Source: an uncultured Prevotella sp.
GTDB taxonomy: Bacteria; Bacteroidota; Bacteroidia; Bacteroidales; Bacteroidaceae
DNA length: 64,000 nucleotides
NCBI GenBank assembly: GCA_946186115.1
Contig: CAMHLV010000003.1
Span: 1-64,000 of the forward strand
Reading direction: 5' to 3'
The position numbers and the translations under genes were made by a program. Under the pieces are notes generated by a model. That model did not search any database. It was not told the DNA's origin and worked only from the letters and a program-made list of their open reading frames with translations. Position 1 is the stretch's first letter. Every line of letters starts with the position of its first letter. Positions 1-8,080 of this stretch are shown piece after piece.

Positions 1-1
1 T

Positions 2-382
2 TCATTATTCTTATTATTTATACTTATTATCATAAAGATATATGAATATGACACTGATTATCCGATGAATAATATTGCCATCACCAACTATCCATTATTT
101 TTGGCCGATACCATATTATTTATCTTCATGATAATAGGAATCATCAGCTATCTACCGTCTTTGAAAATAGTTGAATGGATAGGTAAGCATTGTATTGTCT
201 ATTACTTCTTAGCTGGTGGTTGTCCGCTAATAATATCTTTAATCCTTCGTAATATCGGTTGTTCGTATCACGGAGAGTTGCTACATTTCCTCATGGCAGT
301 CATATTGGTTTATGCTTTGTCAACCTGTCTGACTTGGTTCATTTATAAATACATTCCATTCATAACAGGGAGGACTAAATAA
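2..382 (+). CDS. Acyltransferase 3-like membrane protein, C-terminal part (5' truncated by window edge)
   Basis: The frame is open from base 2, so the gene begins left of the window and the ATG at 65 is internal. The visible part is strongly hydrophobic, with three or four membrane segments separated by short polar turns, ending in a basic tail. This resembles the last helices of acyltransferase-3 (OafA/WecH-type) proteins that acylate surface sugars at the inner membrane. It stops 3 bases before the CotH-like gene, so the two are probably co-transcribed. The family call rests only on hydropathy and a few residues; another polytopic protein is possible. Confidence 0.5.
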   Translation, partial: SLFLLFILIIIKIYEYDTDYPMNNIAITNYPLFLADTILFIFMIIGIISYLPSLKIVEWIGKHCIVYYFLAGGCPLIISLILRNIGCSYHGELLHFLMAVILVYALSTCLTWFIYKYIPFITGRTK

Positions 383-385
383 TCT

Positions 386-1864
386 ATGACAAATATAATT
401 ATGATGATATTCAATAAAAAAGTAAGTATTGGAATAAATTTATTATTCTTAGGTCTATTGATGATACCCTGTTCTGTTTACGGAATAGATTTCCCAAATC
501 TTCCTGTATTAAACATAGTGACTGTCAATGGTGAAATGCCTACATCTACCATAGTTTATGCTCCAGAAGGATGCAGTGGAGTAAGCATAACAGATAACGA
601 ATATGTACCAGGCAGAATGATTGTGACTCTTAAAGGAAATACCTTATACGATACAAAAGAATATGTAAAAGGTGAGTCTGGCATGAGAATAAAGATACGT
701 GGCAACAGTACTGGTGCTTATATGAACCAACATCCATACAAGATAAAACTCTCAAAGAAATACGACTTACTTGAACGTGGCGACAAGTCTTTCAAACACA
801 AGGACTGGGTACTATTATCTATGTACACATGGAATGTAAAAATGACCAATCAAGAAAGTAATATTCTTAATATTGCAGGTACAATAGTAAGCAAGGCATT
901 GAATAAAGAATGGACACCTGATTTTACTTTCGTAAATGTAGTAATAAACGATGAATACCAGGGAATGTACTATCTGATGGAGTCAGCAGAAAGAGGCGAC
1001 AAACGAGTCATTATCGATGATACTGGTTTTATGATAGAGGATGATACTTTCTGGTGGAACGAGAACATATATTTTAAGACTGACTATCAAAAGACTAATG
1101 TAGCATTTACATATAAATATCCTGACGACGACGATGTCACTGACTCTATCCAGAACATCATTAGAAACTATATGAACGAATTTGAAAGAGTTCTATATTC
1201 TAAGGGAGATTTATCATCATATATTGATTTTGAATCATTTGCTAAATGGATATTGATACACGATATTCTGGGCACTGACGATGCTGCAGGATGCAATAGA
1301 TTTATTTATAAGTACGATTACAATAAGGATAATCCATATTCCTCGAAACTGCAAATGGGACCAGTATGGGATTATGACTCAACTTTCAGAAGCGATGATT
1401 GGAGTACCTTACATACTAATGAGGAATGGTTCTACTTTACAAAATTATTTGAAAGAGACGATTTCAGACGTGTATATCTGCAGCTATGGCAGAGTATAAG
1501 ACCAAATATACTATCGGACATACAATCTGGTTTTGACGAGATATGGAATAAATATGGCGACGTGTTTGATGAAAGTATGAAACTTCATCAGACAATTTAT
1601 CCTAACGAAGGACGACAAAGCTTCAGATCTCAAATAGACGAAGTAATAGAAAAACTAACAAACAGAGTTTACTTGTTAGACAACTTAATGACTCAATATG
1701 GTTATACTGACAATATTTCCATCACATCTGATGATTCCTCTCTGATGGATATTACCGATATTTACGGAAGACCATTGAATTCTACCGATATTAACAGACT
1801 TTCAAAAGGTATGTATATATTCAGGTATGTAAACCAGAATAACAAGAAAGTAATGATTAAATAA
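386..1864 (+). CDS. Secreted CotH kinase family protein with C-terminal sorting-like tail
   Basis: An N-terminal signal peptide (about residues 1-33, ending near CSVYG) precedes a CotH domain. The domain shows the early strand IKIRGNST, the KIKLSKKYDLL stretch, the YLMES region and the metal-binding GPVWDYDSTF motif near residue 325. CotH proteins are atypical secreted protein kinases. The last 40 residues (DIYGRPLN..., then KGMYIFRY ending KVMIK) look like a short type-A T9SS sorting domain, as seen on many Bacteroidota exported proteins. It follows the acyltransferase fragment almost without a gap. The substrate is unknown. The family call is firm; the T9SS tail is inferred from pattern. 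Confidence 0.85.
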   Translation: MTNIIMMIFNKKVSIGINLLFLGLLMIPCSVYGIDFPNLPVLNIVTVNGEMPTSTIVYAPEGCSGVSITDNEYVPGRMIVTLKGNTLYDTKEYVKGESGMRIKIRGNSTGAYMNQHPYKIKLSKKYDLLERGDKSFKHKDWVLLSMYTWNVKMTNQESNILNIAGTIVSKALNKEWTPDFTFVNVVINDEYQGMYYLMESAERGDKRVIIDDTGFMIEDDTFWWNENIYFKTDYQKTNVAFTYKYPDDDDVTDSIQNIIRNYMNEFERVLYSKGDLSSYIDFESFAKWILIHDILGTDDAAGCNRFIYKYDYNKDNPYSSKLQMGPVWDYDSTFRSDDWSTLHTNEEWFYFTKLFERDDFRRVYLQLWQSIRPNILSDIQSGFDEIWNKYGDVFDESMKLHQTIYPNEGRQSFRSQIDEVIEKLTNRVYLLDNLMTQYGYTDNISITSDDSSLMDITDIYGRPLNSTDINRLSKGMYIFRYVNQNNKKVMIK

Positions 1865-1870
1865 ACAAAA

Positions 1871-1904
1871 AGAATGCTGGAACTTAACTCAACTCCAGCA
1901 TTCT
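1871..1904. terminator. Bidirectional intrinsic terminator between CotH gene and nadA
   Basis: An 11-bp perfect stem (1871-1881 with 1894-1904) has a 12-nt loop. T-rich tracts follow it in both directions (TTTCTAT on plus; TTTTTGTTTATTT on minus). The right arm lies inside the last codons of nadA, whose stop is at 1884-1886. It serves the two convergent genes. Confidence 0.8.
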
Positions 1905-2873
1905 TTCTATAGGTTTAACAGCGTCTTTGGCTATATCAGGATCTACTTCAACGCTTGGCCACTCATACTTCAGGCAATTATATATTTTCAATAGCGAGTT
2001 CATCTTCATATACTGACACTCGTTACAACTGCATTCCAGGCCGCTCTCGCTTATTTCAGGAGGCACAGGGATAAATTGCTTGTCAGGACATGTTCGTTGC
2101 ATCTCGTGCAAAATACCGGCCTCTGTGGCCACAATAAATTGTTTTTCATCACTCTGCTGTGCATAGTTCAGCATGGTGGCAGTACTGCCCTTCACGTCGG
2201 CTAACGCCAAAACAGGTCCTTTACACTCCAAATGAGCCATAACTACTGCATCAGGATACTGCTCTTTCAGTTCCAAAATCTTAGATACTGAAAAGCGCTC
2301 ATGCACATGGCACCCACCATTCCAAAGCAGCATCTCACGACCTGTAACCTCATTGATATAGTTACCCAGATTATAGTCAGGACCAAAAATCAGTTTTGCA
2401 TCCTTAGGCAACTGATCTACCACCTTCTTGGCATTGCCACTGGTGACTACAACATCAGTCAGAGCCTTTACAGCTGCAGTGGTATTTACATACGACACTA
2501 TCTGGTAGCCAGGATGTTCATCCTTGAATTTCTTCAGGTCTTCAGCCTTGCAGCTGTCAGCCAAAGAACAACCGGCATTCAAGTCAGGACAAAGCACGGT
2601 CTTCTCAGGCGAAAGCAGTTTACATGTTTCAGCCATAAAGTGAACACCACACATCACCATCATCTTCGCATCTGTCTCAGCAGCCTTTCGAGCCAGTGCC
2701 AGTGAGTCTCCTACAAAGTCGGCAACATCTTGTATATCGCCAACGGTATAGTAGTGTGCCAGAATAATGGCATCCTTCTCCTTGCACAAACGACGGATTT
2801 CAGCTTTCAGGTCAGTACCTTCGGCTACGGGTTCGTCAATGAATCCCTGTTCTTTCCACTCTGTTTTCAACAT
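1884..2873 (-). CDS. nadA: Quinolinate synthase NadA
   Basis: Condenses iminoaspartate with dihydroxyacetone phosphate to quinolinate in de novo NAD synthesis, using a [4Fe-4S] cluster. At 329 aa it has normal length. Cluster-cysteine contexts typical of the family are visible: MCGVHFMAET (Cys75), WNGGCHVH (near 187) and ECSCNECQY near the C terminus. The substrate-binding ILAHYYTVGDIQDVADF stretch is at residues 37-53. No nadB or nadC lies next to it. The ATG at 2873 is preceded by a purine-rich tract, and the nearest good -7 box is about 200 nt further upstream, implying a long leader. Confidence 0.95.
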   Translation of the reverse strand: MLKTEWKEQGFIDEPVAEGTDLKAEIRRLCKEKDAIILAHYYTVGDIQDVADFVGDSLALARKAAETDAKMMVMCGVHFMAETCKLLSPEKTVLCPDLNAGCSLADSCKAEDLKKFKDEHPGYQIVSYVNTTAAVKALTDVVVTSGNAKKVVDQLPKDAKLIFGPDYNLGNYINEVTGREMLLWNGGCHVHERFSVSKILELKEQYPDAVVMAHLECKGPVLALADVKGSTATMLNYAQQSDEKQFIVATEAGILHEMQRTCPDKQFIPVPPEISESGLECSCNECQYMKMNSLLKIYNCLKYEWPSVEVDPDIAKDAVKPIERMLELS

Positions 2874-2939
2874 TGTAATATTATTATTCTTTCTTTTTCT
2901 TTTTTCTTTAAAAGAGAAATGATAAGGATGATATGCCGT

Positions 2940-3310
2940 TGATATGTTTAAAACTTCTTGTCTGTTTTATTGCCAGATATTTTATCAACTTGTGACCTTT
3001 TATTCTTGACATCAGATGTTAGTATTTATTGTCTGATACTGAATACGATAAGGTAATTATCCACAATTCTCTATTTCGGTGCAAATTTACTAAGTTTATA
3101 TCTTTTTACCGCGAAAAACAGTGGAAAAGTTACTCAGAAGCTGATTATTTATGCTTAAAATCCACAATCGAGTAGGGGAGTATTGCTGTATTCTTTAATA
3201 ATTCATACGTTATTAACAATGTTATCCACACATTTATCCATACAATAAAAGTGATAGTAATTGTGGTTTCATTATGAATTATTTTCGATTTTCAATTACT
3301 AATATTCTGG
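2940..3310. other. Candidate replication origin (AT-rich region with DnaA boxes)
   Basis: This non-coding stretch between divergent nadA and trmH-like genes contains two perfect DnaA boxes TTATCCACA (3057-3065 and 3222-3230), a one-mismatch box TTATCCATA (3234-3242), and weaker matches near 3119 and 3157. The segment 3140-3300 is very AT-rich, as expected for an unwinding element. Two perfect parS sites lie 10-11 kb away and mnmG about 11-13 kb away, both common near chromosomal origins. dnaA and dnaN are not in the window. The assignment is inference; a DnaA-regulated intergenic region would look similar. Confidence 0.5.
3082..3089 (-). promoter_or_regulatory. -7 box (TAAATTTG) upstream of nadA
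   Basis: This matches the Bacteroidota -7 consensus TAnnTTTG on the minus strand. If used, the nadA transcript has a leader of about 200 nt that crosses part of the DnaA-box region. A nearer, weaker promoter cannot be excluded. Confidence 0.45.
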
Positions 3311-3318
3311 TTTATTTG

Positions 3319-3326
3319 TATCTTTG
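3319..3326 (+). promoter_or_regulatory. -7 box (TATCTTTG) of the TrmH-type gene
   Basis: A TAnnTTTG match ends only 8 bases before the ATG at 3335, so the transcript would be leaderless or nearly so. A 7-bp-period tract lies just upstream (3275-3302). Confidence 0.65.
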
Positions 3327-3334
3327 CAGTCAGA

Positions 3335-3865
3335 ATGAGAAAAGTAAGAACCATAGAGATGCAGCGTCTCACGATTGATGAGTTTCGTGAGGCAGAGAAA
3401 TTACCGCTTGTTGTAGTATTAGATGATGTACGTTCAATGTATAACATCGGCAGCGTGTTTCGTACTTGTGATGCTTTCCGTGTGGAGGCAGTATATCTTT
3501 GTGGAATATGCCAGACTCCGCCATCAACCGAGATACATAAAACAGCCCTTGGTGCAGAGGATAGTGTCAGCTGGCGATATTTTAATTCGGTGTTAGAGGC
3601 TGTCGATGAATTGAAAAAAGAAGGTTATACGGTTCTTTCTGTCGAGCAGGTGGAACATAGTACCAAACTGCAGACGTTCGTGCCTCAGCGGGCTCTAAAA
3701 TACGCTGTAGTGCTTGGTAATGAAGTAAAAGGAGTCCGCCAGGAAGTAGTTGATGCCTCCGATGGCTGTCTTGAGATTCCACAGCTGGGTACCAAGCACT
3801 CCATGAATGTCAGTGTAACGGCAGGAATTATAATTTATAAATTTGCTGAATCCCTTATCTTATAG
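3335..3865 (+). CDS. TrmH/SpoU family RNA 2'-O-methyltransferase
   Basis: A 176-aa cytoplasmic SPOUT-fold methyltransferase acting on tRNA or rRNA ribose. The SpoU motifs are present: motif 1 as VRSMYNIGSVFRTCDAF (residues about 31-47), motif 2 as VVLGNEVKGVRQEV (near 125) and motif 3 as IPQLGTKHSMNVSVTAGI (near 150). Together these form the S-adenosylmethionine knot. It lacks the N-terminal substrate-binding extension of larger RlmB-type enzymes. The first ATG is kept because MRK before the conserved core matches my memory of Bacteroidales relatives. The exact target nucleotide cannot be read from the sequence. Confidence 0.85.
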   Translation: MRKVRTIEMQRLTIDEFREAEKLPLVVVLDDVRSMYNIGSVFRTCDAFRVEAVYLCGICQTPPSTEIHKTALGAEDSVSWRYFNSVLEAVDELKKEGYTVLSVEQVEHSTKLQTFVPQRALKYAVVLGNEVKGVRQEVVDASDGCLEIPQLGTKHSMNVSVTAGIIIYKFAESLIL

Positions 3866-3893
3866 ACTTGGTTTTCGGACAATATGGTCGTCG

Positions 3894-4583
3894 TCAGGTA
3901 ATGGTTTTCACCACTTCGATACCGTTGGCTTTCATCTTTTCCTTGGTCGTCACGTCGTAGTACAGGCTCTTGTTGTCGAAAGCCACAAACGTTGACTTTT
4001 CGAACTTAACGAGTCCTACGTTGTCGCCAAACTGTACGTCTTCCAGCACATCGTTTAGCGACTTAGGTATCTTGTAGTAGCCCCCATTGTCGCACGGTAT
4101 GTAGATGTGGTCTAGCGTGATGGCTTTCAGGCAATAGCAGAAGTCATACTCGCTGTCGGAGTTCTCGTTGATTTTTACTTTGTTCTTGTCATCCAGCAAC
4201 GACTGGAAATACTTGGCATGACTACTCCTAGTCAGACGACTGACATTAAACCATTCTTTGCTTTCGCCCTTAGGCTTGAAGGTGATTTCGTCCGTGTCCA
4301 ACCCGCAGGTCTGATAGTCTAAGAAGATGTTCGGAATGGGCTGGCTGTTGAGTATGTATTGCGTGGACCTTGGGTGCATTATCATCGCATCAATGTCGTC
4401 TTCGTCATTCAGATAGAACTGCATGAAGTATTTGGTGTAGGTTAGTTCCTGCTGTTCGTTTCTCAGCGTATAGTGGTAGATGTAGTAGCCGTTGAATAAC
4501 TCATTGAAGTACCAGAAAGCCGTCAATGAGTCGTCCTCTGTCCAGATGCCATCAATTTCCGGATCGACTATTCGTTCCTGCAT
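3894..4583 (-). CDS. Hypothetical protein, acidic, possibly 5' damaged
   Basis: I do not recognise this 229-aa protein. It is acidic, rich in Tyr, Asp and Asn, has no signal peptide or membrane segment from the ATG at 4583, and looks like a globular beta-rich protein. The frame stays open upstream to a stop at 4701-4703, adding about 39 plausible residues (for example SRLHLIHTATKILN) but no ATG, GTG or TTG. The real N terminus may therefore have been lost or frameshifted. It converges on the TrmH-type gene and is divergent from the small gene at 4723. Confidence 0.5.
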   Translation of the reverse strand: MQERIVDPEIDGIWTEDDSLTAFWYFNELFNGYYIYHYTLRNEQQELTYTKYFMQFYLNDEDDIDAMIMHPRSTQYILNSQPIPNIFLDYQTCGLDTDEITFKPKGESKEWFNVSRLTRSSHAKYFQSLLDDKNKVKINENSDSEYDFCYCLKAITLDHIYIPCDNGGYYKIPKSLNDVLEDVQFGDNVGLVKFEKSTFVAFDNKSLYYDVTTKEKMKANGIEVVKTIT

Positions 4584-4722
4584 TTCCCTATTGCTCAGGC
4601 TCAGCCTTTGTTGGGTTGACAGGCTTCCGTACGAATTAAGAATCTTGGTTGCCGTATGTATCAGGTGCAGACGGCTCTTGAGCTCGGGATGCTGCTTTAC
4701 TTAGGTTTTGAAATAAGAGATT

Positions 4723-5070
4723 ATGCAGAAAACAACCCTTGAATTTCCATATAATGCCCGCACGACATATACGGCGGTGAAGAACCTCTTTCGCAAGAGC
4801 ACGCAGTTTAGCGGCGTGCGGTGCAACGATGAGCTGTTTATTGTTGAGGCTCGTCATGGTATGTGGATTTCACCGTTCAGCGAGAAAGTGAAGATGAAGG
4901 TCTCTGCCACTAGCAGCACGACGTGTAGGGTGGTGGTGGAGTCTTCGTCACGCTCTATCCTGAACTTGCTAAATTTGGGGGCCAACAAAAACAATGTATC
5001 CGACTTGAGTGACTACATCAGCAATGAGGTGTATCGGCTTACGCAACCGGGCGAGATACCGATGAGATAA
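4723..5070 (+). CDS. Small conserved hypothetical protein
   Basis: A 115-aa protein with no signal peptide. The N-terminal FPYNARTTYTAVKNLF, the central ISPFSEKVKMKVSA and the late RVVVESSSRS followed by a helix resemble small single-domain alpha/beta proteins in which a TYTAVK helix packs on a sheet. I do not know a function for this family. It is divergent from the gene ending at 3894 and followed by 156 bp containing a possible gene remnant. Confidence 0.55.
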   Translation: MQKTTLEFPYNARTTYTAVKNLFRKSTQFSGVRCNDELFIVEARHGMWISPFSEKVKMKVSATSSTTCRVVVESSSRSILNLLNLGANKNNVSDLSDYISNEVYRLTQPGEIPMR

Positions 5071-5097
5071 TGTTTCAATAGCTTGGCAAAACGACCA

Positions 5098-5187
5098 TCA
5101 GAAGGCCCGCTCTTTCTGTTGTTCTGACCAGGCCATCCGCAGCACTAAGAGTAGGCTCAACAAGAAGCTGGCCATCAGCACACTCAT
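5098..5187 (-). pseudogene. 29-codon remnant of a small membrane protein
   Basis: A short minus-strand frame (ATG at 5187, TGA at 5098) encodes a hydrophobic segment SFLLSLLLVLRM followed by the polar tail AWSEQQKERAF. The same frame directly upstream (WRQQFVIV, then TAG) also looks coding-like, as if a stop interrupts a slightly longer N terminus. It could be a real micro-protein or a relic. Confidence 0.25.
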
Positions 5188-5226
5188 CTATACGATTACA
5201 AATTGCTGACGCCACGATGTAGTGGT

Positions 5227-7992
5227 TTAGTGTGCTTCTAACCAGTTGTCGCCGAAGCCGCTGTCAGCCACCAGGGGGACTTTCATTTGGAAGGCATTCT
5301 GCATTTCTTCGATGACGATACGCTCAACTTTTTCTTTCTCTTCAGGCAGTACGCTGAAGTTGAGTTCGTCGTGTACCTGGAGAATCATTTTTGACTTGAT
5401 ATTCTCGGCCTTAAAGCGATTGAAGATGCGTATCATGGCAACCTTGATGATGTCGGCGGCAGTACCCTGAATGGGGGCGTTGATGGCATTTCGCTCAGCA
5501 AAACCGCGCACTGTAGCATTGGCAGAGTTGATGTCGGGCAGATAGCGACGGCGACCGAATAGGGTCACTACATAGCCTTGCTGGCGGGCTACTTCCTTCG
5601 ATTTTTCCATATAGTCTTTGACCTGTGGGAATGTCTCGAAGTATCCGTCAATCAGCATCTTAGCTTCGTCGCGAGGGATGTCCAGTCGCTCTGCCAAACC
5701 AAACACGGTGATGCCGTAGATGATACCGAAATTAGCACGCTTCGACTTCGTTCGTTCGTCGCGGGTAACCTCGTCAATGGGTTTTTTGTAGATATTGGCA
5801 GCGGTGGCAGCATGCAGGTCCTTACCCTCGCGGAACACCTCAATCATCTGAGGATCTTGTGAGAGATGAGCCATCACGCGCAGCTCTATCTGGCTGTAGT
5901 CGGCCGAGAAGAACAGGCAACCAGGTTCTGGAATAAAGGCCTTGCGTATTTCCTTACCATCCTCACCGCGAATGGGAATATTCTGCAGATTTGGATCTGA
6001 CGAAGAAAGACGCCCCGTGGCTGTAATGGTCTGATTAAACGAGGTATGGATGTGTCCTGTGCGCGCGTTTATCAGTTTTGGCAGTGCATCGATATAAGTG
6101 CCGATGAGCTTCTTCAGTCCTCTGTGTTCCAGGATGTCGGCAACTATTTCGTGCTTGTTTTTCAGCTGCTGCAGCACTTCCTCAGAGGTGACATACTGGC
6201 CTGTCTTGGTCTTCCTAGCCTTCTCTACAATCTTCAATTTATCGAACAAAATTTCACCTACTTGTTTCGGTGATGCGATATTGAATTGCTGTCCGGCGAG
6301 TTCATAGATGCGCTGCTCTATTTCGTTCATTCTGGCTGTAAACTGCTTGCTGGTCTCTGCCAATGAATCAGTATCCAGACGTACTCCGTTCATCTCCATT
6401 TCAGCCAATACGGGCATCAGTGGCATTTCGATATTATAGAACAGGTCTTCGCACTCGTGCTTCTTCAGTTCGGGTTCTAACTTGTTTTTTAATTGCAATG
6501 TGATGTCAGCATCTTCGCATGCATATTCATAGACTTCGGTGGGATCGAGGTCGCGCATTGAGCGTTGGTTCTTTCCACGCTGACCGATAAGCTCATCAAT
6601 GTGGATGGTCTTGTAGTGCAGATACACCTCGGCCATGTAGTCCATGTTGTGACGCAGTTCGGGTTGGATGAGGTAGTGGGCAATCATAGTATCCCACATC
6701 TGACCTTTTAGTTCGACATCGTAGTTTTTGAGAACCTCGAGGTCATACTTCAGATTTTGTCCGATTTTCAAAATCCGGGTGTCTTCGTAGAGCGGTTTAA
6801 ATATGTTAACAATTCGCAACGCTTCTTCACGATTGGCAGGAATGGGCACATAAAATGCCTCATGTTCCTTCACCGAGAAGCTCAAACCTACCAATTCTGC
6901 ATCGATTGCCGACGTTGATGTCGTTTCCGTATCTAGAACGAGAAAATCATTTGTCCTGAAAAAATCACAAAGATTTCTCATTTCTTCCTCATTATCAATG
7001 AGTTTGTAGTTGTGAGGTACTGATTTTAACGTCTCAAAATTCGAAAATTCTGCGTCGCTCGCCCCTTCGGGCGCAAATTCTGCAAACAAATCGAGTTGGC
7101 CGTTAGCAGGTTTTTTGATTGTTTCAGATTTTTTAAGAATCTTGTTTGCAAGAGTCTTAAACTCCAATTCCTCCAACAATTTTCTCAGTTCGGCTTCGTT
7201 GGGTTCGGAAACCTTGAGTTCATCCAAGTTGAGTTCTATGGGAACATCAGTTTTGATGGTTGCGAGGAATTTCGACATCTTGATGTCTTCCACATGTTCT
7301 GCGACTTTCTTCTGCAGGGCACCCTTAATTTCGCTGACGCGGTTCAGCATTTCTTCGACAGTGCCAAACTCATTGATTAGTTTCACGGCAGTCTTCTCGC
7401 CCACACCAGGACATCCAGGGAAGTTATCGGCCGAATCACCCATCAAAGCCAGCAAATCGATAACGGCAGCAGTCGATGGAATGGCGTATTTCTCTTTCAC
7501 TTCATTCGGTCCCATAGTCTCGTAGCCGCCGCCATGGCGCGGACGATAGATAAACACATTGTCGCTAACCAACTGGCCATAGTCTTTATCCGGTGTGAGC
7601 ATGTAGGTGGTCACGCCCAGTTTACCAGCCTTGGTGGCTAGGGTGCCGATGACATCGTCGGCCTCGTAGCCGTCGGCTTGCAGTATGGGGATGTTCCAGG
7701 CCCTGAGCAAATCCTTGATGATAGGTACCGACTGCCTGATATCTTCAGGAGTGGCTTCACGCTGTGCCTTATAGGCAAAGTAGGCCTCGCTGCGGAATGT
7801 TGGTCCGTGCGGGTCGAAGGCTACTCCGATGTGTGATGGCTGCTCTTTGGTGAGCACCTCCTGCAGGGTATTCAGAAAGCCCATGATGGCCGATGTATTG
7901 AGTCCCTTAGAGTTGATTCTTGGGTTTTTGATGAATGCGTAATACGACCTGTAAATCAGTGCGTAGGCATCTAAAAGAAACAGTTTATCCAT
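5227..7992 (-). CDS. polA: DNA polymerase I
   Basis: A 921-aa repair and replication polymerase that removes RNA primers and fills gaps. Domain order: 5'-3' exonuclease (about 1-290, ADDVIGTLA and GDSADNFPG), 3'-5' exonuclease (LDTETT near 352 with catalytic Asp and Glu present, so proofreading looks intact), and family-A polymerase (DYSQIELR near 696, the O-helix RTKSKRANFGIIYG, and QVHDEL near 873). The open frame reaches 8004, but that codon is TTG; the ATG at 7992 (MDKLFLLDAYALIYR) is the usual start. It is divergent from the polyprenyl synthase gene, with 88 bp between starts. Confidence 0.97.
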   Translation of the reverse strand: MDKLFLLDAYALIYRSYYAFIKNPRINSKGLNTSAIMGFLNTLQEVLTKEQPSHIGVAFDPHGPTFRSEAYFAYKAQREATPEDIRQSVPIIKDLLRAWNIPILQADGYEADDVIGTLATKAGKLGVTTYMLTPDKDYGQLVSDNVFIYRPRHGGGYETMGPNEVKEKYAIPSTAAVIDLLALMGDSADNFPGCPGVGEKTAVKLINEFGTVEEMLNRVSEIKGALQKKVAEHVEDIKMSKFLATIKTDVPIELNLDELKVSEPNEAELRKLLEELEFKTLANKILKKSETIKKPANGQLDLFAEFAPEGASDAEFSNFETLKSVPHNYKLIDNEEEMRNLCDFFRTNDFLVLDTETTSTSAIDAELVGLSFSVKEHEAFYVPIPANREEALRIVNIFKPLYEDTRILKIGQNLKYDLEVLKNYDVELKGQMWDTMIAHYLIQPELRHNMDYMAEVYLHYKTIHIDELIGQRGKNQRSMRDLDPTEVYEYACEDADITLQLKNKLEPELKKHECEDLFYNIEMPLMPVLAEMEMNGVRLDTDSLAETSKQFTARMNEIEQRIYELAGQQFNIASPKQVGEILFDKLKIVEKARKTKTGQYVTSEEVLQQLKNKHEIVADILEHRGLKKLIGTYIDALPKLINARTGHIHTSFNQTITATGRLSSSDPNLQNIPIRGEDGKEIRKAFIPEPGCLFFSADYSQIELRVMAHLSQDPQMIEVFREGKDLHAATAANIYKKPIDEVTRDERTKSKRANFGIIYGITVFGLAERLDIPRDEAKMLIDGYFETFPQVKDYMEKSKEVARQQGYVVTLFGRRRYLPDINSANATVRGFAERNAINAPIQGTAADIIKVAMIRIFNRFKAENIKSKMILQVHDELNFSVLPEEKEKVERIVIEEMQNAFQMKVPLVADSGFGDNWLEAH

Positions 7993-8053
7993 AACATTTT
8001 GCAATTTTCGCGTAAAATTACTAAAAAATTATTCTCTATCCAATTATTTTATG

Positions 8054-8061
8054 TAATTTTG
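8054..8061 (+). promoter_or_regulatory. -7 box (TAATTTTG) of the polyprenyl synthase gene
   Basis: A TAnnTTTG match ending 19 bases before the ATG at 8081, inside the short divergent region shared with polA. Confidence 0.65.
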
Positions 8062-8080
8062 TGGGAAAATAATTGCTATT

